A stretch of 5,716 nt of DNA from Candidatus Aerophobota bacterium (GTDB lineage Bacteria; Aerophobota; Aerophobia; Aerophobales; B47-G16), in contig QMPZ01000106.1 of NCBI GenBank assembly GCA_003648815.1, positions 1 through 5,716 on the forward strand, written 5' to 3'. This document shows positions 1 through 5,716 of the stretch, piece after piece; the first letter of the stretch is position 1, and every line of letters begins with the position of its first letter. Made by a program: the position numbers and the translations under genes. The notes beneath the pieces are model-generated. The model searched no databases and was not told the origin of the DNA. It was given only the letters and a program-made list of their open reading frames with translations.

Positions 1-113
1 ATCCCCTTCTCGTCAAGAGCCACATCAAATCAATATATATCCTCTTTTATCCTTCTCCCTCAAAAATGGGTCAGGTGGGTGAAAATAGCCTTTGGTCACA
101 ATTATTTTGCAAA

Positions 114-207
<94 letters not shown>

Positions 208-219
208 GAAACTTTCTTG

Positions 220-225
220 ATCATA
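220..225 (-). promoter_or_regulatory. Possible -10 box for tRNA-Ser
   Basis: TATGAT (five of six matches to TATAAT) lies 12 nt upstream of the first tRNA base, within an AT-rich 80-bp gap. At a 17-bp spacing the -35 position reads TCTCAA, a poor match, so promoter identity is uncertain. If real, the tRNA would be transcribed with only a few bases of leader; otherwise it would be processed from rplU read-through. Confidence 0.3.
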
Positions 226-242
226 TATGAAATTAGAACATA

Positions 243-274
243 TTGAGAGGCAACGCCTCATGCTCTCCCCTCAA
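243..274 (-). terminator. Weak stem-loop after rplU (possible terminator)
   Basis: About 14 nt after the rplU stop, TTGAGGGG (274-267) can pair with CCTCTCAA (250-243) over 8 bp, including one G-U pair, around a 16-nt loop. A competing shorter hairpin, GAGGC-gtt-GCCTC, sits at 259-247. The following RNA has no clean U-tract, so this is a poor intrinsic terminator; it may instead be a processing or stability element, or chance. Confidence 0.25.
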
Positions 275-287
275 GCACGTTTTTAAG

Positions 288-605
288 CTATCCCTGATAT
301 TGAATCTCCTTTATCCTCAGCTCCGTGAAGGCCTGTCGATGTCCGTACTTACGATGATAACCCTTTCTTCTCTTGAACTTATAGACTATGATCTTCTTTC
401 CCCTACCCTCTCTTACCACCTCGGCTACTACTTTAGCTCCTTCCACTACGGGATGACCAAAGACGACCTCACCATCCTTTTTCACCATCAAGACCTTATC
501 CAATACCACCTCCTTTCCGACCTCCATGCCCAATTTCTCCACCTTTATCACAGAGCCCGGACTTACCTTGTATTGTTTTCCTCCTGTCTCTATCACCGCT
601 ATCAT
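288..605 (-). CDS. rplU: 50S ribosomal protein L21 (bL21)
   Basis: This 105-residue protein binds 23S rRNA in the large ribosomal subunit. It has the usual bL21 length and both hallmarks: the N-terminal AVIETGGKQYKVSPG (3-17) and the very basic C-terminal rRNA-binding stretch YKFKRRKGYHRKYGHRQ (75-91) followed by TELRIKEI (94-101). The middle VVFGHPVVEGAKVVAEV (47-63) is also typical. The ATG start has a well-placed Shine-Dalgarno that overlaps the ahcY stop; the gap is 12 nt. In most bacteria rplU is followed closely by rpmA (L27) and often obg. Here an 80-bp gap and a tRNA gene follow instead. It could be co-transcribed from the murB promoter or have an internal promoter within ahcY that I could not identify. 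Confidence 0.98.
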   Translation of the reverse strand: MIAVIETGGKQYKVSPGSVIKVEKLGMEVGKEVVLDKVLMVKKDGEVVFGHPVVEGAKVVAEVVREGRGKKIIVYKFKRRKGYHRKYGHRQAFTELRIKEIQYQG

Positions 606-612
606 CGAAAAA

Positions 613-619
613 CTCCTTT
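613..619 (-). promoter_or_regulatory. Ribosome binding site of rplU overlapping the ahcY stop
   Basis: AAAGGAG on the minus strand shares two bases with the TAA stop of ahcY and lies 7 nt upstream of the rplU ATG, an ideal spacing. As at the ftsA-ahcY junction, this layout suggests translational coupling. Confidence 0.7.
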
Positions 620-1874
620 ATGTTCCTGTTTTCCAAGAGGAAAGATATTCTCTTTGTTCCTCCGTTAAATTGTCGATCTCAATGCCCATACTCTTAAGCT
701 TTAATCTGGCAACCTGACTGTCGATGTCCCTGGGAACTCTGTAAACCTCGCTTTTCAAACTTTCCCCTTCCTTTACCAGATACTCACAGCAAAGGGCTTG
801 ATTAGCAAAGCTCATATCCATCACCAGGGAAGGATGGCCTTCAGCAGCGGCCAGGTTGACCAGCCTTCCTTCTCCCAATAGATTGATTTTTTTTCCATCT
901 CTCAAGGTAAATTCCTGAATGCTCTCCCTTATCTTCCTCTTCTTGACACTCATCCTTTCCAAATCCTCTAAGTTAATCTCCACATTAAAGTGTCCAGCAT
1001 TAGCGATTATCGCTCCGTTCTTCATCAACTCGAAATGCTCACCTCGAATTACATCTCTGTCTCCTGTACTGGTGACAAAGATATCCCCTAAGGGACAGGC
1101 CTTTCTCAGGGGCATTACCAAATATCCATCCATAGTGGCCTCCAGAGCTTTCAAGGGATCTACTTCACATACTATTACCTTTGCTCCCATTCCCCTGGCC
1201 CTCATGGCTATTCCCCGTCCACACCATCCGTAGCCACAGACCACAAACACAGATCCAGCTAAAAGCACGTTAGTAGCCCGGATAATTCCATCGATGGTGG
1301 ACTGACCTGTCCCGTAGCGATTGTCAAAGAGATGTTTTGTGTCGGCATCATTTACGGCGATTATGGGATACTTAAGTACACCCTCCTTAGCCATACTCCT
1401 TAGCCTGATCACCCCGGTGGTGGTCTCCTCTGTCCCTCCTTTAATCTCAGCTGTCAGATCCTGCCTTTCTGAATGAACAGTGGAGACGAGATCCGCCCCA
1501 TCGTCCATGGTAAGATGGGGACGCATCCTCAGCACGCTTCGAATATGCTCATAATAGCTTTTTCTGTCTTCACCCCGTCTGGCAAAGACGCTGATACTAA
1601 AGTCCTTTACGAGGGAGGCGGCGACCTCATCCTGAGTGGACAGAGGATTGGAGGCGCAAAGCCGAACCTCAGCTCCCCCTTCCTTCAGGGTTCTCACCAG
1701 ATTGGCTGTCTCAGAGGTTACGTGAAGACAAGCACCAATCCTTACCCCCTTCAAGGGCTTTTCCCGGGAGAACCTTTCCCGAATCAGCCGCAAGACGGGC
1801 ATCATCGAATCAGCCCACTCGATGCGAATCTTTCCTTTCGGTGCAAGCTTTAGATCCTTAACATCGTATTCCAA
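618..1874 (-). CDS. ahcY: Adenosylhomocysteinase (S-adenosyl-L-homocysteine hydrolase)
   Basis: This 418-residue NAD-dependent cytoplasmic enzyme hydrolyses S-adenosylhomocysteine, the inhibitory by-product of SAM-dependent methylation, to adenosine and homocysteine. Substrate-domain motifs: ACLHVTSETA (48-57, with H51), SNPLSTQDEVA (75-85), DDGADL (124-129), GGTEETTTG (146-154), and NDADTKHLFDNRYGTGQS (175-192) with K180, D184 and N185 at catalytic positions. The NAD Rossmann loop is CGYGWCGRG (213-221), with E237 two turns later to bind the ribose. ANAGHFNVEI (291-300) and GRLVNLAAAEGHPS (336-349) complete the site. Residues 351-362 hold the conserved MDMSFANQAL stretch. It lacks the roughly 40-residue insertion of many proteobacterial enzymes and ends SSWKTGT without a C-terminal KYRY tail, like the short bacterial and archaeal forms. 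The TTG start follows a consensus ribosome binding site 10 nt after ftsA. Its location inside a division operon is unusual; function of the protein itself is secure. Confidence 0.97.
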   Translation of the reverse strand: MEYDVKDLKLAPKGKIRIEWADSMMPVLRLIRERFSREKPLKGVRIGACLHVTSETANLVRTLKEGGAEVRLCASNPLSTQDEVAASLVKDFSISVFARRGEDRKSYYEHIRSVLRMRPHLTMDDGADLVSTVHSERQDLTAEIKGGTEETTTGVIRLRSMAKEGVLKYPIIAVNDADTKHLFDNRYGTGQSTIDGIIRATNVLLAGSVFVVCGYGWCGRGIAMRARGMGAKVIVCEVDPLKALEATMDGYLVMPLRKACPLGDIFVTSTGDRDVIRGEHFELMKNGAIIANAGHFNVEINLEDLERMSVKKRKIRESIQEFTLRDGKKINLLGEGRLVNLAAAEGHPSLVMDMSFANQALCCEYLVKEGESLKSEVYRVPRDIDSQVARLKLKSMGIEIDNLTEEQREYLSSWKTGT

Positions 1875-1879
1875 TCAAT

Positions 1880-1886
1880 CCTCCTT
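1880..1886 (-). promoter_or_regulatory. Consensus ribosome binding site of ahcY overlapping the ftsA stop
   Basis: AAGGAGG, a full match to the anti-Shine-Dalgarno, shares two bases with the TAA stop of ftsA and ends 5 nt before the TTG start of ahcY. Ribosomes finishing ftsA would be placed on this site, so coupling is likely. It decides the TTG at 1874 as the start. Confidence 0.75.
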
Positions 1887-3087
1887 AAAAGAAATCCTTG
1901 AGCCACTCCTTGATCCTTACCCCAAGCTTGTCCTTTGAGGTGAGTCTTTCCCGTTCTCTTATACCATAAAGGATTAAGCCAACGGCGGTGGCATAAATAG
2001 GGCTTCTGAGCTGTGGAGGTTGACCTATACGCGAATAACCTATTCTCACCGGTAGACCCAGCTTTTGTTCCGCCTTCTCCTTGATGCCTTTTAAAAGGGA
2101 ACAACCTCCCGTAAGCACGGCTCCTGCTGTTATTAAATCCTTATATCCGCTCTTCCTTATCTCCCTGTCTGCAAGTTCAAAGATCTCCTCCACTCGCATC
2201 TCAATTATGTTGACCAGTTCCTCTCTTTTTATTTTATAAGAGCCTCTTCCCGCTATACCTTCTACTTCTATTTCTTCCTCACCCTCAAATGAGCCCATTG
2301 AGGCTGCCCCATACCTTAGTTTTATCTTTTCTGCATTGGCCCTGGTAGTACGAAGTCCCACCGCTATGTCATTGGTGATGTGATTGCCCCCCACCGCTAA
2401 GACCCGGGTAAACCTTATTCCTTCTTTTAAGAATATGGCTAAATCAGTCGTTCCTCCTCCTATATCCAAAAGGACCACTCCTAAGTCCTGTTCTTCGGGA
2501 AAAAGAGTAGCCATTCCGGAAGCCAACGATTGCAGGACCACTCCCTCGGATTCGTAGCCTGCTCGCCTGAGGCTATCCTCGATATTACCCCGATGAGCGG
2601 AAGAAGCGGTGACAATGTGCACCTTCGCCTCTAAGCGTCTGCCCCTCATCCCGATGGGGTCCCTTATCTCTCCTTGTCCGTCGACGAGAAATTCCTGAGG
2701 GAGGACGTGGATAATTTCTCTGCCTGGGGGGAGGACAAGACGGGAAGCATCCTCTAACACCCTCTCCACGTCCTTATCTAAAATCACTTCCTCCTCATTT
2801 TCTATTTTAACTAAGCCACGATTATCCTGTCCTTGAATATGATTACCAGCGATGCTAACCCAGGCCTTCCTTACCTTGAGGGCTGCGTCAAATTCTGCTT
2901 TCCTCATAGCTCTCTTAACTGCCTGGGAGGTTCTTTCAATGTTGATGACCATGCCCTTACTCAAACCCTGTGAAGGAACCCTTCCTACTCCTATAACCTC
3001 AAATCCGCCCTCTTTTTTTACCCTGGCAACAAGGACACAAACCTTAGTAGTTCCAATGTCTAATCCTACCAGTAACTCCCTCTTCAA
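1885..3087 (-). CDS. ftsA: Cell division protein FtsA, actin-like FtsZ membrane anchor
   Basis: This 400-residue cytoplasmic ATP-binding protein tethers FtsZ filaments to the inner membrane and recruits later divisome proteins. Actin-fold signatures are in order: phosphate-1 loop VGLDIGTTKV (7-16); the FtsA-specific 1C/SHS2 subdomain at about 80-165, including IIHVLPQEFLVD (125-136); phosphate-2 loop VVLLDIGGGTTDLAIF (204-219); AVGGNHITNDIA (231-242); and the adenosine motif VLTGGCSLLKGI (324-335). The last residues, VRIKEWLKDFF (390-400), form a plausible amphipathic helix matching the membrane-targeting sequence of FtsA, which separates it from MreB, DnaK and the pilus protein PilM. The start is TTG, behind a strong Shine-Dalgarno. 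The stop overlaps the ribosome binding site of ahcY. Oddly, ftsZ, the usual next gene, is absent from the window and ahcY takes its place. Confidence 0.97.
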   Translation of the reverse strand: MKRELLVGLDIGTTKVCVLVARVKKEGGFEVIGVGRVPSQGLSKGMVINIERTSQAVKRAMRKAEFDAALKVRKAWVSIAGNHIQGQDNRGLVKIENEEEVILDKDVERVLEDASRLVLPPGREIIHVLPQEFLVDGQGEIRDPIGMRGRRLEAKVHIVTASSAHRGNIEDSLRRAGYESEGVVLQSLASGMATLFPEEQDLGVVLLDIGGGTTDLAIFLKEGIRFTRVLAVGGNHITNDIAVGLRTTRANAEKIKLRYGAASMGSFEGEEEIEVEGIAGRGSYKIKREELVNIIEMRVEEIFELADREIRKSGYKDLITAGAVLTGGCSLLKGIKEKAEQKLGLPVRIGYSRIGQPPQLRSPIYATAVGLILYGIRERERLTSKDKLGVRIKEWLKDFF

Positions 3088-3091
3088 TTTG

Positions 3092-3099
3092 CCTCCCCC
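3092..3099 (-). promoter_or_regulatory. Ribosome binding site deciding the ftsA TTG start
   Basis: GGGGGAGG on the minus strand ends 4 nt before a TTG codon at 3087, within the 14-nt ftsQ-ftsA gap. No in-frame ATG or GTG lies between this site and the conserved VGLDIG strand that begins at residue 7 of FtsA, so TTG is the only sensible start. Confidence 0.7.
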
Positions 3100-3101
3100 G
3101 G

Positions 3102-3791
3102 TTACTTTAGCCCTACCGCCACCTGTCCATTAAAACGAAGATCTATGTAACTTATCCTCTTATCTTTAAGGTCGGCTATGATGAAGGGAAGGTAAGAAAG
3201 ATATTCCAGATGCTCTCCCTTTCCCAGATAAACCTTAATTTTTCTCAAATAAGCTATCATCTTTTCCTCATCTTCCACGTTTACCTCAGAAAGCGGTAGT
3301 CCTGTTCGCTTAAAGGCTTTGATGATCTTTATTCCCGAACTTATCCTTTTCTTTTGAGAAAATGAGCGAACTCCCGTGATCACGGGTAAATCTCGTGGAC
3401 TATCCGCCTTACCTAAAACTATTCCTTCCTCATCTACCTCCCAAAGAAGATCCTGGTAAAGAAGATAAGCGAGGGGCTCTCTTTCCTCTACCTCTATGAG
3501 AATCCCTGAAGGGAAAAATCTTTTAACCTGTGCCCTCTTAACCCTTGGATTTGACTCTATCCTTCGGGATATCTCCCTCAGGCTTATCCCAAAGATACAT
3601 TTTCGTGGAGAAATGTCCGCCCACCTCAGTATAGTAGCTTCTGATAGCCTTCTTTCTCCTCTAACCTGAATCTCTTTGAGCTTAAAATAAGGAGTGGTAA
3701 AGACATATCTTCCTATTACTATTCCCATCAGAAGCAAAAAGGCTAAAAAAAAGAATATGCCCTTCTTTTTCCTTTCCCCGAACATATTCAC
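3102..3791 (-). CDS. ftsQ: Cell division protein FtsQ (DivIB family)
   Basis: This 229-residue bitopic membrane protein is the scaffold subunit that joins FtsB and FtsL in the divisome. A short basic cytoplasmic tail (1-10, with KKK) precedes one hydrophobic segment (about 11-30). Next comes a POTRA-like domain (about 36-105) beginning FKLKEIQVRGERRLS, with NPRVKRAQVKRFFP (81-94) and the IEVEEREPLAYL strand (99-110). The beta domain ends in YIDLRFNGQVAVGLK (215-229), typical of the family. Sequence is weakly conserved in this family, so topology, these short motifs and position between ddl and ftsA carry the call. I favour the GTG start at 3791, 10 nt after AGGA that overlaps the ddl stop; an in-frame ATG two codons later (3785) would remove only two residues. 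The gap to ddl is 12 nt and to ftsA 14 nt. Confidence 0.93.
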   Translation of the reverse strand: MNMFGERKKKGIFFFLAFLLLMGIVIGRYVFTTPYFKLKEIQVRGERRLSEATILRWADISPRKCIFGISLREISRRIESNPRVKRAQVKRFFPSGILIEVEEREPLAYLLYQDLLWEVDEEGIVLGKADSPRDLPVITGVRSFSQKKRISSGIKIIKAFKRTGLPLSEVNVEDEEKMIAYLRKIKVYLGKGEHLEYLSYLPFIIADLKDKRISYIDLRFNGQVAVGLK

Positions 3792-3803
3792 CAGATCTCA
3801 TTC

Positions 3804-4748
3804 CTATCGCTTCATCTTATTCTTTCTCTCCTCTTTTCTCCTCAGAGCCGCCTTTACTATCTTCTCCACAAGAGAAGCAAAGCTTATTCCCTTTGCCTGA
3901 GCGGCTCGAGGTAGAAGACTTTTTTCGGTCATGCCTGGTATTGTATTTACCTCCAAAAGATAAGGCTCGCCGTCTTTAACTATCATATCTATGCGGGCAA
4001 AATCTCGACATCCAAGAGCTCGGTAGACTCTCAGAGCCATCTCTTCCACCTTAAGATATTCATTCTTCTTGAGAGAAGCGGGAACAACAAACTCACAAAA
4101 GCCATCCGTGTACTTCGCCTTATAATCGTAAAGCTCATTTTTGGACAAGATCTCTATGATGGGCAAGACCTTAGGTTCAGGATCATCTATTATCCCCACT
4201 GTGATCTCCCTGCCCCGAATATACTCCTCTATTATAGCGCAAGAACCATCATAACGAAAGGCCTCCTTTAAGGCCTCCCTTAGCTTACCTTCTTCTTTGA
4301 CCAGGCTCACCCCCAAAGTAGAGCCTCCTCTGACCGGTTTGACCACCCAAGGGAGAGGAAATTTCAAGCTTATCCCGTCCTCCCTGCCCCTTTCTACTAC
4401 CCGAAAACGGGGGAAAAGAATGCCTTCAGAGATGAGAATCCTTCTGGAGTTTGCCTTATCCATAGCTAAAGCGCTGGCGAGGACGCCTGAGCCGGTATAG
4501 GTAATTCCTGCCAGCTCCAGCCATCCCTGAATGGTTCCATCCTCACCGTAGGTCCCATGTAAGGCAATGAAGACCACATCGGGCCTTTCCTCAACTAATT
4601 GATCGAAAAAATTTCTATCCCGACTGTCCAGGCTAAAGGTTTTATATCCTGCTTCCCTTAGCCCTCTTTCTACTGCTTCTCCACTTTTGAGGGAAATCTC
4701 CCTTTCCGGAGAAATTCCCCCTTTCAAGACGCAAATTTTCTCCTTCAA
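3804..4748 (-). CDS. ddl: D-alanine--D-alanine ligase
   Basis: This 314-residue cytoplasmic ATP-grasp ligase joins two D-alanines into the dipeptide that ends the UDP-MurNAc pentapeptide. The N-terminal domain has GGISPEREISL (10-20, with the conserved E15) and ALHGTYGEDGTIQG (62-75). The ATP-grasp part has VVKPVRGGSTLGVS (135-148; K137 and S143 at nucleotide and phosphate positions), EEYIRGREITVG (174-185), YDYKAKY (207-213), and RID (252-254) followed by LLEVNTIPGMT (264-274), carrying metal-binding D254, E266 and N268. The KY of the omega loop (212-213) is the pattern of true D-Ala-D-Ala ligases, not the D-lactate ligases of vancomycin resistance. The start is TTG, one base after the murB stop, with a weak GGAG 10 nt upstream inside murB; this places it just ahead of the conserved N-terminal strand. 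The tail (about 300-314) is very Lys/Arg-rich. ddl between murB and ftsQ is a classic dcw order. Confidence 0.97.
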   Translation of the reverse strand: MKEKICVLKGGISPEREISLKSGEAVERGLREAGYKTFSLDSRDRNFFDQLVEERPDVVFIALHGTYGEDGTIQGWLELAGITYTGSGVLASALAMDKANSRRILISEGILFPRFRVVERGREDGISLKFPLPWVVKPVRGGSTLGVSLVKEEGKLREALKEAFRYDGSCAIIEEYIRGREITVGIIDDPEPKVLPIIEILSKNELYDYKAKYTDGFCEFVVPASLKKNEYLKVEEMALRVYRALGCRDFARIDMIVKDGEPYLLEVNTIPGMTEKSLLPRAAQAKGISFASLVEKIVKAALRRKEERKNKMKR

Positions 4749-4749
4749 G

Positions 4750-5640
4750 TTAGATTATCTCCAGTTCAGTTTCTAAGGTGATGCCAAACTTATCCTTAAC
4801 TCTTCCCTGAACCTCCTTTATCAACTCAAGCATGTCCTTAGCCGTAGCTTTTCCTCTGTTAACTATGAAATTGGAATGTTGAGGGGAAACCTCAGCATCC
4901 CCTATTCTCATACCAGCACATCCCGCCTGTTGAATAAGAAAGCCAGCTGAGAAGGAAGGAGGATTCTTAAAGACACATCCAGCAGAAGGAATCGAAAGAG
5001 GTTGAGTTGATGCCTTTCTTCTCTTCGCCTCCTTCATCCGAGAAAGAATTCTCTCCTTCTTTCCGGGAGTCAGCTCTAAGCTGACCTCAATCACCACCAA
5101 ATTCTTATTTTCCCAAAAAGTACTTGACCGATAGCCAAACTTCATCTCTTTCCTTAGAAAGGTCAAATTACCGTTATCTTCGGTAATGACCTTTGCAGAC
5201 AAAATCTTGTCGGAAAGACATTCTCCAAAGGCACCGGCATTTCTCACCACCGCTCCTCCCACCGTTCCCGGAATTCCGACCAGACATTCCAACCCTGATA
5301 AGGACCTTTCCACGGTGAAATTTATTAAAGTGGATAAATCTACGCCGGCCCCTACCTTTATCTTGCTCCCATTACTTTCTATCTTCTTAAAAGAACGGCC
5401 CAGTTTGATTACAACTCCTCTGAAGCCCTCATCTCTAACTAACAGTTTAGTTCCGTTGCCGATGATGAACATAGGAAGACCTTCCTTCCTGCAGAAGGTC
5501 AAAACCTTCTTCAGGTCTTCTAAGTCCTCCGGAATCACAAAAAAATCAGCCGTTCCTCCTATTCTCAAAGAAGTCAACTCCCTCATTGGTTTATGAGGAA
5601 TCACCTTTCCCTTAATTCTCAGTTCTTCCTCAATCTTCAT
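4750..5640 (-). CDS. murB: UDP-N-acetylenolpyruvoylglucosamine reductase MurB
   Basis: This 296-residue cytoplasmic flavoenzyme reduces UDP-GlcNAc-enolpyruvate to UDP-MurNAc with NADPH, the second committed step of peptidoglycan precursor synthesis. FAD-domain motifs are clear: TSLRIGGTADFF (23-34), IGNGTKLLV (60-68) and GIPGTVGGA followed by RNAGAFG (122-139). The substrate domain has FGYRSSTF (168-175, with the conserved Tyr-Arg), PSAGCVFKNP (218-227), a GFLIQQAG/HSNFIVNRG block (233-263) and a C-terminal Glu, probably E292. Length and the compact substrate domain fit the shorter type II MurB. The residue at the usual catalytic proton-donor Ser is Cys222, a substitution I recall from other type II enzymes. 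It is the first gene after a strong promoter, starts with ATG, and its stop is one base from the ddl start. Family assignment is very secure. Confidence 0.97.
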   Translation of the reverse strand: MKIEEELRIKGKVIPHKPMRELTSLRIGGTADFFVIPEDLEDLKKVLTFCRKEGLPMFIIGNGTKLLVRDEGFRGVVIKLGRSFKKIESNGSKIKVGAGVDLSTLINFTVERSLSGLECLVGIPGTVGGAVVRNAGAFGECLSDKILSAKVITEDNGNLTFLRKEMKFGYRSSTFWENKNLVVIEVSLELTPGKKERILSRMKEAKRRKASTQPLSIPSAGCVFKNPPSFSAGFLIQQAGCAGMRIGDAEVSPQHSNFIVNRGKATAKDMLELIKEVQGRVKDKFGITLETELEII

Positions 5641-5648
5641 CCCCTCTT

Positions 5649-5654
5649 CCCTTT
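5649..5654 (-). promoter_or_regulatory. Ribosome binding site of murB
   Basis: AAAGGG lies 8 nt upstream of the murB ATG on the minus strand, inside a purine-rich tract (AAGAGGGG) that runs directly into the start codon. It supports the ATG at 5640 as the translation start. The leader is too short for a riboswitch. Confidence 0.6.
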
Positions 5655-5671
5655 CAAGTTGGATTTGGTTT

Positions 5672-5700
5672 ATTTTATCCTAACTTTTAAAAGTAGTCAA
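5672..5700 (-). promoter_or_regulatory. Sigma70-type promoter upstream of murB
   Basis: Read on the minus strand, a -35 box TTGACT (5700-5695) is followed by exactly 17 bp and a -10 box TAAAAT (5677-5672). Each box matches the housekeeping consensus at five of six positions and the spacing is optimal. Initiation would be expected near the A residues at about 5666-5664, giving a leader of about 25 nt before the murB ATG. No comparable promoter was seen in the short gaps between the downstream protein genes, so this probably drives murB through rplU. The call rests on sequence match only; activity is inferred. Confidence 0.8.
5683..5694. promoter_or_regulatory. 12-bp perfect palindrome in the promoter spacer (possible operator)
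   Basis: The spacer between the -35 and -10 boxes contains ACTTTTAAAAGT, which is identical on both strands. A repressor dimer bound here would block RNA polymerase. The symmetry does not extend outward, since both immediate flanks mismatch, and the site is AT-rich, so chance is a real alternative. No regulator gene lies in the window. Confidence 0.25.
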
Positions 5701-5716
5701 GAAAACAGTATTGGAG

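Noticed and set aside
1..25. Possible start of another minus-strand gene (GTG at 23 reading VALDEKG, or ATG at 25)
   Set aside because: Only about eight codons are visible, the candidate ribosome binding site (AGAGGA) is too far upstream, and two frames compete; there is not enough to call a gene.
243..668. A 141-codon plus-strand reading frame antisense to rplU and the end of ahcY
   Set aside because: It is low-complexity Leu/Ser/His/Tyr-rich sequence, fully antisense to rplU, which has strong family motifs; no ribosome binding site or family resemblance was seen.
1850..2104. An 84-codon minus-strand frame overlapping the 3' end of ftsA
   Set aside because: It is the out-of-frame shadow of ftsA; the ftsA frame holds the conserved adenosine motif and C-terminal helix over the same bases.
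5186..5596. A 136-codon plus-strand frame opposite murB (and similar plus-strand frames opposite ddl, ftsA and ahcY)
   Set aside because: All are antisense to genes with full-length family signatures and show compositions expected from reading Lys/Glu-rich genes backwards.

Overview
The window is a compact, single-strand bacterial housekeeping block; every supported gene is on the minus strand, so transcription runs from high to low coordinates. It carries the cell-wall and division part of a dcw-type cluster (murB, ddl, ftsQ, ftsA), then ahcY (S-adenosylhomocysteine hydrolase), rplU (ribosomal protein L21) and a tRNA-Ser(CGA) gene. The peptidoglycan precursor genes, FtsQ, FtsA and bacterial L21 show it is a bacterium. 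Lys/Arg/Glu-rich proteins, frequent AGA/AGG arginine codons, frequent TTG starts and a short AdoHcy hydrolase would fit a thermophilic or uncultured anaerobic lineage, but this placement is a weak inference.

Layout in transcription order. Positions 5716-5641 hold a near-consensus sigma70-type promoter (TTGACT, 17 bp, TAAAAT) with a 12-bp perfect palindrome in its spacer. murB (5640-4750) makes UDP-MurNAc and ddl (4748-3804) makes D-Ala-D-Ala, both cytoplasmic peptidoglycan precursor steps. ftsQ (3791-3102) and ftsA (3087-1885) encode divisome proteins, a membrane-anchored POTRA protein and the actin-like FtsZ anchor. ahcY (1874-618) follows where ftsZ would usually be. rplU (605-288) closes the gene train. 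An 80-bp gap with a weak hairpin and a possible promoter precedes tRNA-Ser (207-115). The last 114 bases hold nothing I can assign with confidence.

The gaps between the six protein genes are only 1 to 14 bases. The Shine-Dalgarno sequences of ahcY and rplU physically overlap the stop codon of the preceding gene, so one polycistronic, translationally coupled operon starting at the murB promoter is likely. Four of the six genes start with TTG or GTG.

I found no mobile element, CRISPR array, riboswitch or evident new system. The points worth a second look are the gene order (ftsA-ahcY-rplU instead of ftsA-ftsZ, and rplU without rpmA), the palindrome inside the promoter, the run of non-ATG starts, and a Cys in place of the usual catalytic Ser in MurB.
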